Shown here piece after piece: positions 23,236-30,858 of a stretch of 34,769 bases of DNA. The position numbers and the translations under genes are program-made. The stretch lies in contig CALVGQ010000064.1 of assembly GCA_944327135.1 (NCBI GenBank), forward strand, positions 1 through 34,769, given 5' to 3'. The number at the start of each line of letters is the position of its first letter. Position 1 is the stretch's first letter. The notes below the pieces were generated by a model. It made no database searches and had not been told where the DNA came from. It saw only the letters and a list, made by a program, of their open reading frames with translations. The DNA comes from an uncultured Erysipelotrichaceae bacterium. Lineage in GTDB: Bacteria > Bacillota_I > Bacilli_A > Erysipelotrichales > Erysipelotrichaceae.

Positions 23236-24115
23236 GATCGTGTTCTCCATAGAAATGCATAAACAATTCTTCTAGGCTTTGCGGTTGCACACTGAGATCC
23301 TCGATAAAGAGGCCGCTGAGCTCCTGGATCAATTCTTGAGGGCTTCCGGAAATACTCAGGCTGACCTGACGGCCTTCTTTGATTGCTTTCGCATGATTTT
23401 TCTGGAAAGAAGCGGCATCCTGCTCACAACCAAAATCGATGATGTAGGTTTTTGGGCGATTTTGACGAAGCTTTTGCATTTCTTCCATGGCTGCAATTCG
23501 GCCGCTTCGGATAATGATAGCCCGATCACAGGTGCGTTCGACCTCCTCAAACATGTGAGAGGAAAGCAGGATGGTGGTTCCTTCCTGTTTCTTTTTGCGA
23601 ATCAGCTCAATAAAACGGTTTTGCATCAGAGGATCCAAACCACTGGTCGGCTCATCAAGAATCAGGATTTCTGGATCCTGCATCATGGCTACCACCAGTC
23701 CGATTTTCTGCTTGGTCCCTTTGGACATCCGAAGAATTTTTCCATCTGCCTGAAGATCGAAGTACTCCATCAATTCATGGGCAAGCCGCAGGTCCTGGAT
23801 GCCTTTCAGCCGGGCCATGAAAGTGATAAAGTCGAGTGCAGTCAGCTCGTTTATAAGACTGATTTCTCCTGGCAGATATCCAACTTTGCGGGTGATTGCT
23901 GCGGCGTGTTCAAAACAGTCCAAACCCTGAATCTGGACCGTTCCATGATCGGGACGGATAAATCCAAGCAGATGTCGGAGCGTGGTTGTTTTGCCGGCCC
24001 CATTGGGGCCTAAGAAACCTACGGTTTCTCCTTTTTCGATAGTGAAGCTGATGTTGAAGATACCGCGGGATTGACCGTAATCCTTGGTCAGATTCTGAAT
24101 TTGAATGACGCTCAT
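23228..24115 (-). CDS. ABC transporter ATP-binding protein
   Basis: A 295-residue ATPase of the drug/antimicrobial exporter type. Walker A GPNGAGKT is at 36-43. The signature region is MSKGTKQKIGLVVAMM, and Walker B is EILILDEPTSGLDP, followed by the switch histidine in LLSSHMFEEVERTCD. The last 80 residues are the C-terminal domain typical of this group. The start at 24115 follows GGAGG. The frame stays open to 24367, but that part is leader RNA and promoter. It is cotranscribed with the permease from the promoter at 24356-24383. Confidence 0.9.
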   Translation of the reverse strand: MSVIQIQNLTKDYGQSRGIFNISFTIEKGETVGFLGPNGAGKTTTLRHLLGFIRPDHGTVQIQGLDCFEHAAAITRKVGYLPGEISLINELTALDFITFMARLKGIQDLRLAHELMEYFDLQADGKILRMSKGTKQKIGLVVAMMQDPEILILDEPTSGLDPLMQNRFIELIRKKKQEGTTILLSSHMFEEVERTCDRAIIIRSGRIAAMEEMQKLRQNRPKTYIIDFGCEQDAASFQKNHAKAIKEGRQVSLSISGSPQELIQELSGLFIEDLSVQPQSLEELFMHFYGEHDHE

Positions 24116-24190
24116 AATGAGTCCTCCTGATAAACCGTTTTTATGCAGTACGTTCTCTTTGTAAAAATGATCGATGAACTTCATGCTCAA

Positions 24191-24217
24191 AAGCAGCCTA
24201 TGAAATCTGCTGCTTTT
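24191..24217. promoter_or_regulatory. Hairpin in the ABC operon leader
   Basis: AAGCAGC (24191-24197) pairs with GCTGCTT (24209-24215), flanked by A and T, about 75 bases upstream of the ATPase start. On the minus strand two further hairpins (ACCAG/CTGGT and CTGG/CCAG) precede it and share one arm, so they exclude each other. This could be an attenuator, but the T run is short. Confidence 0.3.
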
Positions 24218-24355
24218 ATCTGGAAAACCAGTGAAAAAAATCTGGTCTATGCGGAAGTCTCTTCTTTCAAGGCATGCCGCCTTTTTAAGCAACACAATTT
24301 TGGGTCGCTTTCTTTGTGATCTTAGTGCTGGATGTGTCATTGTAGCTTCTATTTT

Positions 24356-24383
24356 ATTATAATTCATGGATATTTTTAGACAA
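24356..24383 (-). promoter_or_regulatory. Promoter of the ABC exporter operon
   Basis: On the minus strand TTGTCT (24378-24383) and TATAAT (24356-24361) have a 16-base spacer. It is the mirror image of the MATE promoter, and both share GGGTTGTCT. Confidence 0.7.
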
Positions 24384-24423
24384 CCCTTAAGGCAAGAAAA
24401 AACCGAGGGATCGGGGGTTGTCT
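24378..24423. promoter_or_regulatory. Inverted repeat joining two divergent -35 boxes
   Basis: AGACAACCC (24378-24386) and GGGTTGTCT (24415-24423) are perfect inverted repeats with a 28-base spacer. Each arm contains the -35 box of one promoter. A shared regulator that controls both exporters in parallel is a reasonable inference. Confidence 0.5.
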
Positions 24424-24445
24424 CTTAAAAGAAAGCTGATATAAT
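24418..24445 (+). promoter_or_regulatory. Promoter of the MATE exporter gene
   Basis: TTGTCT (24418-24423) and TATAAT (24440-24445) with a 16-base spacer and an extended TGA before the -10 box. The leader of about 120 bases can form an ACGGTTAA/TTAACCGT stem (24456-24463 with 24492-24499). Confidence 0.7.
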
Positions 24446-24569
24446 GAGGGAACAGACGGTTAAGAGCGGGGACAAAGAAGAAAAGCAGATTTTAACCGTT
24501 TCAGCTATTTTGAAAGCGAAAATTGAAAATGGCAGGGGCCAAAGAATTAAAAAGCAGAGGAGGACGACG

Positions 24570-25937
24570 ATGCGTTCTGCAACGAAAAATGGAATCATTG
24601 AAGGGGTAATCTGGAAACAGATTTTGATCTTTTTCTTTCCAATCTTATTTGGAACTTTTTTTCAGCAGCTTTATAACACGGTAGATGCGATCATTGTTGG
24701 AAATTTTGTTGGAAAGGAAGCGCTGGGAGCTGTCGGTGGAACGACAGGGACATTGATCAATCTGCTGGTCGGCTTCTTTGTTGGGCTTTCCGGAGGAGCG
24801 ACAGTGATTATTTCTCAGTATTATGGAGCAGCCGATCGAGACAAACTTTCAAAGGCGGTCCATACTTCTTTGATGCTGGCCATTACCGGAGGCGCGGTGC
24901 TGATGCTGGTCGGATTGCTGGCTGCAGAGCCGGCATTGAATCTGATGCAGGTTCCAGAAGAAATCATGGGATATTCCTTGACTTATATCCGAATTTATTT
25001 CTTAGGGATGATTCCGAATATGATCTACAATATCGGCTCGGGAATTCTTCGTGCTGTGGGAGATTCGCGCCGCCCGTTATTTTTTTTGATGGCTGCCTGC
25101 TTGGTCAACATTGTCCTTGATTTGTTTTTTGTGGTTGCGCTGCATTGGGAAGTGATGGGAGTGGCTGTGGCCACGATTCTTAGCCAAGCCGTGAGTGCTG
25201 TGCTGGTGATTTTTACGCTGACACGCAGCGAAACCGATTATCAGGTTCGGATTCATGAGCTGCATATGACTTCTGGAATCCTGAAAAGCATTGTTTTGAT
25301 CGGACTTCCGGCAGGCCTTCAGTCCGTGGCTTATTCCCTGTCCAATGTGATCATTCAGTCCAGCGTCAATGCGTTTGGAACGGATGCCATAGCTGCCTGG
25401 ACCGCTTATGGCAAGATCGATTCGCTGTTTTGGATGGCCATGAGCGCTTTTGGTGTGGCCATTACGACCTTTGCCGGTCAAAATTTTGGTGCTGGTCGGA
25501 TCGATCGAATGAAGAAAAGCGTCCGGGTCTGCCTGGGCATGGCGATTGGTACAGCCTTGATGATGAGCGTACTGTTCTGGTTCAGCGGAGCCTGGATTTA
25601 CCGGCTTTTTACGCAGGATGCCGAGGTTATTGCGAAGGGAATGGAAATTTTGCGGCTGCTGAGTCCTTTCTTTGTCTCGTATGTCTTTATTGAAATTTTC
25701 AGCGGAGCGATGCGCGGCTGTGGGGATGCCTTGATCCCGATGCTGATGACGGCACTGGGCGTGTGCGGGGTAAGGGTTGTCTGGATTTTGGCGGTTGCGC
25801 CTCATTGGCAGCAGCTGAGTCGGGTGCTGCTTTGTTATCCGCTTTCCTGGGTTTTGACAGCGTTGTTTTTTCTGGTTTATTATCTGCAAGGCGGCTGGCT
25901 TCGAAAACGAATCCGTCTGCGTCAAAAGACGAAATAA
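24570..25937 (+). CDS. MATE family efflux transporter
   Basis: A 455-residue transporter with about 12 membrane helices and two MatE repeats. Typical features are FFFPILFGTFFQQLYNTVDAIIVGNFVG in the first helix pair, GLSGGATVIISQYYGA, and AFGVAITTFAGQNFGAGR in the second repeat. It should export drugs or metabolites using a sodium or proton gradient. The start at 24570 follows AGAGGAGG; the open frame extends back to 24444, but through the leader RNA and the -10 box. It is divergent from the ABC exporter, with mirrored promoters. Confidence 0.9.
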   Translation: MRSATKNGIIEGVIWKQILIFFFPILFGTFFQQLYNTVDAIIVGNFVGKEALGAVGGTTGTLINLLVGFFVGLSGGATVIISQYYGAADRDKLSKAVHTSLMLAITGGAVLMLVGLLAAEPALNLMQVPEEIMGYSLTYIRIYFLGMIPNMIYNIGSGILRAVGDSRRPLFFLMAACLVNIVLDLFFVVALHWEVMGVAVATILSQAVSAVLVIFTLTRSETDYQVRIHELHMTSGILKSIVLIGLPAGLQSVAYSLSNVIIQSSVNAFGTDAIAAWTAYGKIDSLFWMAMSAFGVAITTFAGQNFGAGRIDRMKKSVRVCLGMAIGTALMMSVLFWFSGAWIYRLFTQDAEVIAKGMEILRLLSPFFVSYVFIEIFSGAMRGCGDALIPMLMTALGVCGVRVVWILAVAPHWQQLSRVLLCYPLSWVLTALFFLVYYLQGGWLRKRIRLRQKTK

Positions 25938-25950
25938 AGCGGTTTGGCTG

Positions 25951-25976
25951 AGACTCTCTTTGGAGGGTCTTTTTTT
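25951..25976 (+). terminator. Terminator of the MATE gene
   Basis: AGACTCTC (25951-25958) pairs with GAGGGTCT (25963-25970) with one G-T pair, followed by a run of T. Confidence 0.8.
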
Positions 25977-25997
25977 GATTTGTGAGAAAAAAATAGT

Positions 25998-26089
25998 AAT
26001 GATTGAAAACGGTCAAATAAATGATTGAAAACAATCTAATATTTGATTGTTTATTTAAAATAATCAAAATATATTGACTGATTCAATCA
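25998..26089. promoter_or_regulatory. Operator array before the second sugar operon
   Basis: The 13-base repeat AATGATTGAAAAC occurs at 25998-26010 and 26020-26032, exactly 22 bases (two helix turns) apart. An inverted repeat AAACAATC/GATTGTTT follows (26029-26036, 26045-26052), and a palindrome TGATT-C-AATCA (26079-26089) lies inside the promoter. The half-site TGATT recurs throughout. The DeoR protein encoded at the operon end is the likely ligand; DeoR proteins bind such spaced repeats. Confidence 0.6.
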
Positions 26090-26102
26090 AAATGATTATA
26101 TT
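26074..26102 (+). promoter_or_regulatory. Promoter of the second sugar operon
   Basis: TTGACT (26074-26079) and TATATT (26097-26102) with a 17-base spacer, 44 bases before the pfkB-type gene, with operator half-sites inside. Confidence 0.7.
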
Positions 26103-26109
26103 AAAATCA

Positions 26110-26123
26110 GTTAAGCGCTTACA
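26110..26123. promoter_or_regulatory. Possible cre site (CcpA)
   Basis: GTTAAGCGCTTACA has the palindromic core TAAGCGCTTA and matches the catabolite-response consensus at 12 of 14 positions (first two bases differ). It lies just after the -10 box, a typical place for roadblock repression. Confidence 0.5.
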
Positions 26124-26146
26124 CTACTTTGGGAGGATGTGAATTC

Positions 26147-27094
26147 ATGATTGTAACCCATACTTCCAATCCTTCAATCGACTACTTTCTGGAATTGCCG
26201 CATGATCTGGCTCCGGGGATCCAGCGGGCCAGTCAGGGCTATCTTTTACCAGGGGGCAAAGGGCTGAATGTCTCGATGATCCTGAATCAGCTGGAAATTC
26301 CTTCGATAGCGACGGCTTTTTTGGGAGGCTTCTCAGGAGAGTATATCAGCCAGACGATGACGAACTATCCGTGGATCACGCTGCAGTCAATCAAGATCGA
26401 GGAAGCCAATCGGATCAATGTCAAGATCCGTGGGACCTGTGAGACCGATATCAATGCTCCAGGCCCATTGATCAGTCCGCTTGCTCAGCAGCAGATGCTG
26501 AAAGAACTGGCTAGGCTGCTGCATGCTAAAGATTGGTTGCTGATTTCCGGAAGCCTGTCCCGCTGTGTCCAGGAAGATTTTCTTTTAAAGGCGGCACAGT
26601 TGGTTCATCGTGTTTCTGCGCGGCTGGTGCTGGATGTCCCGGGAATCAAAGCTTCGCTGATCGCTCGTTTGAAGCCAACGCTGATCAAGCCCAATGTGGA
26701 AGAACTCAACGCAATGTTTGGACGGCTTGGAACGGTGGATGAACAGGTCAGTCAATTGCTGGACGCCGGAGTGGAGCAGATCCTGCTGTCCAATGGCAGC
26801 CAAGGAGCATTCTTTTATACACGGACAAAACGATACCGGATCGAACATCCCTGTTTGAAGGCTATTAGTACGGTTGGTTCAGGAGACAGCATGCTGGCGG
26901 CCTTTGTGGGGATGCTGGAGCAGGGACGCACGATCGAAGAAGCACTGGTCTGGGCGGCAGCGGCGGGTGAGGCAACAGCGATTTCGAAAGGACTGGCAGA
27001 TCGCGCCAAGATCGAAGCATTGAAGGAAAACGTCAGGATTATTCAAGAAGAAGCAAGGAGAGAACAAGATGAAGATAACGATGGCACGAATTGA
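26147..27094 (+). CDS. PfkB-family sugar phosphate kinase (1-phosphofructokinase-like)
   Basis: A 315-residue kinase of the PfkB family, subgroup FruK/LacC. The first signature PGGKGLNVS is at 35-43. The second, STVGSGDS, at 241-248 includes the catalytic D247. LIKPNVEEL (179-187) is also typical. It should phosphorylate fructose-1-phosphate, tagatose-6-phosphate or a similar sugar phosphate made by the PTS that follows. The start at 26147 follows GGGAGG with 10-base spacing; an upstream in-frame codon at 26129 is ruled out by position of this site. It overlaps the EIIB gene by 26 bases. Confidence 0.87.
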   Translation: MIVTHTSNPSIDYFLELPHDLAPGIQRASQGYLLPGGKGLNVSMILNQLEIPSIATAFLGGFSGEYISQTMTNYPWITLQSIKIEEANRINVKIRGTCETDINAPGPLISPLAQQQMLKELARLLHAKDWLLISGSLSRCVQEDFLLKAAQLVHRVSARLVLDVPGIKASLIARLKPTLIKPNVEELNAMFGRLGTVDEQVSQLLDAGVEQILLSNGSQGAFFYTRTKRYRIEHPCLKAISTVGSGDSMLAAFVGMLEQGRTIEEALVWAAAAGEATAISKGLADRAKIEALKENVRIIQEEARREQDEDNDGTN

Positions 27095-27545
27095 CAATCG
27101 CTTGCTGCATGGCATTGTGATTGCTCAGTATCTTCCGCGATCCAATTGTCAACGTATCATGGTCATTGATGATGAGGTGGCATTGGATCCAAAGAAAAAA
27201 GAGATGATGATGTTTGCCAAACCCAATGGCTATGCTGCCAGCATCATTCCGCTGCAGAAAGCAGTAGAAAATTTTAAGGCAAACAAATATGAAGGTCAGC
27301 GAATTTTCATTCTGGCAAAAACTCCGCATGTTTTTTTGGAATTGGTCAAGGCCGGAGTGAAGATCCCGGAATTGATGATCGGAGCAACGGATCGCCTTAA
27401 TGAGGGAATCAAGCTGAGCAACCGGGCGTTTATTAGCGAAGAAGAAGCGGAAGAATATCGCCAGCTGAGGAAACTGGGCGTTGCGATCATCGTGCAGCAT
27501 GCGCCATCGGTCACACCGGTGGATCTGTTCAAAATCATTCATTAA
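27069..27545 (+). CDS. PTS mannose/fructose/sorbose family EIIB
   Basis: A 158-residue phosphocarrier. The motif ARIDNRLLHGIVIAQYLP puts the phosphorylated histidine at residue 14. It starts behind AAGGAGAG within the end of the kinase gene. It receives phosphate from the EIIA of the same operon and gives it to the sugar in the EIIC/EIID channel. It differs clearly from the EIIB at 8237-8737, so the two systems are not a recent duplication. Confidence 0.92.
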   Translation: MKITMARIDNRLLHGIVIAQYLPRSNCQRIMVIDDEVALDPKKKEMMMFAKPNGYAASIIPLQKAVENFKANKYEGQRIFILAKTPHVFLELVKAGVKIPELMIGATDRLNEGIKLSNRAFISEEEAEEYRQLRKLGVAIIVQHAPSVTPVDLFKIIH

Positions 27546-27560
27546 GGAAGGGGAAAATAT

Positions 27561-28349
27561 ATGTTTGGTTTAACCGCAATACAACTGTTTCTTATTATTC
27601 TTTTGACCGAGCTGATCGCTTTGGACAGCGGCGGTCCGCAGACGCAGGTCATTTCTAAGCCCTTGGTGGTTGGAACCTTGATCGGAATGGTGTTGGGGGA
27701 TACCGCGCAAGGAATGTTTATTGGCGCGACCTTACAGCTGATGTCGATGGGAGTGGTCGGTCTGGGTGGTGCCAGCGTTCCAAACTATGTCATCACCACG
27801 ATTATCACAGTCATTGTGGCGATCCAGTCAGGACAGGGCTATGAGATCGGATTGACGATCGGGCTGCCAGTGGGAATGCTTTATGTCAATCTGGATATTT
27901 TGCATAAGATCTTAAATGGCTATGTCATGCGCTGGTCGCAAAAGCTGGCTAATGAAAAGAAATTTAAGGAAAGCATCAGCGTGCTCTATCTGCATTTGGT
28001 CCTGATGTCCCTGAAGTTCTTGCTTCCAGTGCTAATCGTACTTCTGGCTGGACAGGCAGTGACTCAGACGATTGTCGATGCGATGCCGGCTTGGCTGTTT
28101 AATGGAATGACCGTTGCTGGAAAGATCTTACCAGTAACTGGTATGGCAATGCTGCTGAATTATATGCCGGTTGAAAAGAATTTCCTGTATTTGTGCATCG
28201 GCTTTGTAATGTACGCATATATGGGAGTGGGCACCTTAGGCGTCGCCATCATTGGCTTTGGTCTTGCCTTTAAGTATTATTATGATCAGACGCATCAAGT
28301 CGCTGCAGCATCAGCAGCAGGAAATGCAGGAGGGTTAGAAGATGAATAA
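27561..28349 (+). CDS. PTS mannose/fructose/sorbose family EIIC
   Basis: A 262-residue polytopic membrane protein of the PTS EII-C sorbose family. Signs are FLIILLTELIALDSGGPQTQVISKPLVVGTLIGMVLGDTAQGMFIGATLQLMSMGVV at the N-terminus and GKILPVTGMAMLLNYMP later. It starts behind GGAAGGGG. The stop overlaps the EIID start by 8 bases, so these channel subunits are coupled. Confidence 0.92.
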   Translation: MFGLTAIQLFLIILLTELIALDSGGPQTQVISKPLVVGTLIGMVLGDTAQGMFIGATLQLMSMGVVGLGGASVPNYVITTIITVIVAIQSGQGYEIGLTIGLPVGMLYVNLDILHKILNGYVMRWSQKLANEKKFKESISVLYLHLVLMSLKFLLPVLIVLLAGQAVTQTIVDAMPAWLFNGMTVAGKILPVTGMAMLLNYMPVEKNFLYLCIGFVMYAYMGVGTLGVAIIGFGLAFKYYYDQTHQVAAASAAGNAGGLEDE

Positions 28350-29139
28350 GGTCTTAACAAAACAGGATGTCAATCGTGCTGGTTTACGCTGGATGGTCAT
28401 GCCGATGTCTTCATTCTGCTATGAAGCGCAGTTTGGTCAGGCCGTGGTTTATGCCCTGGCGCCGGCTTTGCGTAAGCTTTATCCGGATGATGACGATTAT
28501 CTGGCCGCCATCAACAATCATTTTAAATACTTCAATACCCAGCCCTATATGTGTCAGATCGTTTTAGGAGCGGCCCTAGGAATGGAAGAACAGCTAGGCC
28601 GGGCTGGTGCTGAAACGATCCAGGATTTTAAGACCGGAGTCATGGGCCCGCTGGCGGGAATCGGTGATACGCTGTTCTGGGTCGTCATTCCGACAATCTG
28701 GGCGTCGATTGCTTCGCCGATGGCTTTGGAAGGCAATGCGACCGGATTGATCCTGTGGACGCTGTTTGGTATTGCGCTGACGTTGTTCCGTCTAAAATTC
28801 TTTGAATGGGGATACAATCTTGGAACTCGGCTAATTACCGAATTGAAATCGACGCTGCAGGTGTTGACCGATGCGTGCTCGATCCTTGGTTTAACGGTCG
28901 TTGGTGCTTTGATTCCTTCGGTGGTTTCCGTTCAGGTTCCATTGACCCTTAATTTTGCGACAGGGACTTCCATGTCGATTCAGGAACAGCTGGACAAGAT
29001 CATGCCTTGTCTGGTTCCGGTTTTGCTGACGCTGATCTGCTACAAACTGCTGGGCAAGAAAAAGGTCAGCATGACCTGGCTGGTTCTGGTTGTTTTGATT
29101 ATCAGCATCCTTGGTTCGGCCTTGGGAATTCTTGGCTAA
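28342..29139 (+). CDS. PTS mannose/fructose/sorbose family EIID
   Basis: A 265-residue EIID subunit. Family marks are LRWMVMPMSSFCYEAQFGQAVVYALAPALRKLY, FFNTQPYM-like FKYFNTQPYMCQIVLGAALGMEEQ, and VMGPLAGIGDTLFWVVIPTIW. Hydrophobic helices fill the C-terminal half. It starts behind GGAGGG. It is separated from EIIA by a hairpin at 29148-29169. Confidence 0.92.
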   Translation: MNKVLTKQDVNRAGLRWMVMPMSSFCYEAQFGQAVVYALAPALRKLYPDDDDYLAAINNHFKYFNTQPYMCQIVLGAALGMEEQLGRAGAETIQDFKTGVMGPLAGIGDTLFWVVIPTIWASIASPMALEGNATGLILWTLFGIALTLFRLKFFEWGYNLGTRLITELKSTLQVLTDACSILGLTVVGALIPSVVSVQVPLTLNFATGTSMSIQEQLDKIMPCLVPVLLTLICYKLLGKKKVSMTWLVLVVLIISILGSALGILG

Positions 29140-29147
29140 AATAGAAA

Positions 29148-29169
29148 GCTGCAGCTTGCTTGCTGCAGC
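29148..29169 (+). promoter_or_regulatory. Intercistronic hairpin between EIID and EIIA
   Basis: GCTGCAGC (29148-29155) and GCTGCAGC (29162-29169) are self-complementary arms around TTGCTT. Only scattered T follow, so it is more likely an RNA processing or partial-termination element than a full terminator. Confidence 0.5.
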
Positions 29170-29194
29170 CTTCTTTACAAAAGAAAGGAAGAGA

Positions 29195-29608
29195 ATGAAA
29201 AAGATCGTTTTTTGCAGTCATGGAAGGCTGTGTGAAGGAATGCTGGATACTTTGAAGGTCTTTTCCTTGTATGAGGAAAAGAGGATGGAGGCAATTCCTT
29301 TTTACACTGAAGGAATCGATGCTGAAGCCCGTTTAAATGCATATAAGGAAAGACTTCAGGCAGAAGATCAGCTGCTGATATTTACAGATGTGGCTTTTGG
29401 CAGTGTCAATCAGTGGGTCATGGCCGCGTTTCAGGATTTTTCTAACGTTTTTATTGTAACGGGAATGAATTTAATGATCGTTCTGGAATTGCTTTCGTTG
29501 GATGGAGCATGGACGGAAGCAGCCGTGAGCGCGAAAGTAGAAGAAGCGCAGGCTTCGATCCAGTTTACTCGAAAGATGAGTTTTTCTTTGAGCGAGGAAG
29601 ATGAATAG
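29195..29608 (+). CDS. PTS mannose/fructose family EIIA
   Basis: A 137-residue EIIA-man type domain: KKIVFCSHGRLCEGMLDTLKVF has the phosphorylated histidine at residue 9, and LLIFTDVAFGSVNQW matches the LFxDLxGGSPxN motif. The start at 29195 follows AAAGGAAG; the open frame reaches back to 29111 through the hairpin. It is the only EIIA in the window and could in principle also serve the first PTS system, which lacks one. Confidence 0.87.
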   Translation: MKKIVFCSHGRLCEGMLDTLKVFSLYEEKRMEAIPFYTEGIDAEARLNAYKERLQAEDQLLIFTDVAFGSVNQWVMAAFQDFSNVFIVTGMNLMIVLELLSLDGAWTEAAVSAKVEEAQASIQFTRKMSFSLSEEDE

Positions 29609-29619
29609 GGAGGATATTG

Positions 29620-30858
29620 ATGAAAATAGCAATACGACAATGTGATCTTACTCCTTCCCGGCCTTGCTGGCAGGGAGGATATGTTCAGCGCACGAATTTT
29701 TATGAGAAGGTCCATGATCCGATCACTGCGACCCTCTTCGTTTTGACCTTTGAAAAAACCAAGATGGTCTTTGGAAGCTTGGATGTCAGTGGGGTCGATC
29801 AGGCACTGACAGATCTGATTTTAGAGCGCACCGCGAAAAAAGGGGTAAAATTGGACCCTCAAGAGCTTTTATTAAGTGCGACCCATACGCACAGTGGCCC
29901 GCTGGTTGGGGCCTATTATGATCGAAAGATCGATCCGGATTATTACGAAAAGGTGATCGAAACAATTAGTACAGCCATTGTTGAGGCATATCAGCAAGAA
30001 GGCGAAGAATGTCAGCTGTACTATCGCAATACATGGATCGATGGCCTGTATTCGAACCGCAATGATCCCAACAAGCTTTCAGATAAATGGATCCATCAGT
30101 TCGGTTTTTTTCAAGATGGAAAGCTGCTGGCCATGATTACTTCACTAGCCCATCATTGTACGGTCTTAGGTCCTAATTTCACGGATCTGAGTGCTGATTT
30201 ATTTGGCGAGATGCGCCGTCTTTTGCAGCAGGAGGTTCAGGCTCCGGTGATGATGGTGCAGGGCAATGCCGGGGATATGGGCAACAAACAGTACCGCCGC
30301 AGCAATTTGTTTGACGAGGTCGAGCGGCAGGCCGCTGCACTGGTGGATCAGATCCGAAAAAAACATAGTGCATGGCAGCTTTTGAAATGCGACCATTGCA
30401 CGATTCGTACCGTTGCCTATCAGGCGGTATATGATGTGAATGCAGAAGACTATGTAGCAAAAAAACAGGAATTCGAGGAACAATTGAAGACCGAAACCAA
30501 TTTCGATACAATCAAGCTGCTGGTAACGGGAATCCGCAGTTTTGAACGAAAGATCGAACAAGGATCCCGTCATGTAGAACGGACGATGGAGGCGCGGATC
30601 TATGATCTGGAAGAATTGCAGATCGTGGCGGTACCGGGAGAGCTGGGCTCGATCCTTGGCTTGCGAATCAAGGCGGCATCGGCGGCCAAGGTATGCTTTT
30701 TATGGGGCTATGCGAATCCGACCAACCTTGGTTATATGATCGAAAAAGAAGCTTATGAGGGCTTTTCTCAGGAAAGCAACGTTACGGATTATCCCGCCGG
30801 GATCCCGGATGAATATGCTGCGGCCATAATGGATGCGCTGCAGCAGCCGCATGAATAA
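29620..30858 (+). CDS. Ceramidase-fold protein (neutral ceramidase-like), cytoplasmic
   Basis: A 412-residue protein of the neutral/alkaline ceramidase-like family without signal peptide. The metal motif SATHTHSGP has histidines H89 and H91; SLAHHCTVLG has H178/H179, in place of the next zinc histidine. MVQGNAGDMGN (212-222) aligns with the QSNxGD motif of ceramidases, but the serine nucleophile is replaced by G215. So true ceramide hydrolysis is doubtful. The start at 29620 follows GGGAGG. In a sugar PTS operon with a metallo-hydrolase it may hydrolyse an amide or ester of an imported sugar phosphate; this is a guess. Confidence 0.72.
   Translation: MKIAIRQCDLTPSRPCWQGGYVQRTNFYEKVHDPITATLFVLTFEKTKMVFGSLDVSGVDQALTDLILERTAKKGVKLDPQELLLSATHTHSGPLVGAYYDRKIDPDYYEKVIETISTAIVEAYQQEGEECQLYYRNTWIDGLYSNRNDPNKLSDKWIHQFGFFQDGKLLAMITSLAHHCTVLGPNFTDLSADLFGEMRRLLQQEVQAPVMMVQGNAGDMGNKQYRRSNLFDEVERQAAALVDQIRKKHSAWQLLKCDHCTIRTVAYQAVYDVNAEDYVAKKQEFEEQLKTETNFDTIKLLVTGIRSFERKIEQGSRHVERTMEARIYDLEELQIVAVPGELGSILGLRIKAASAAKVCFLWGYANPTNLGYMIEKEAYEGFSQESNVTDYPAGIPDEYAAAIMDALQQPHE

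Noticed and set aside
24116-24367. In-frame N-terminal extension of the ABC ATPase
   Set aside because: A strong ribosome site directly precedes 24115, the family starts there, and the extension contains the -10 box of the promoter.
24378-24423. Inverted repeat considered as a terminator or IS end
   Set aside because: There is no T run, and the arms coincide with two divergent -35 boxes.
24444-24569. In-frame N-terminal extension of the MATE protein
   Set aside because: Its ATG lies inside the -10 box, and AGAGGAGG precedes the start at 24570.
25998-26052. Repeats considered as a CRISPR array
   Set aside because: Only two 13-base copies with a 9-base gap are present, far too short and few; their place before a promoter fits operators.
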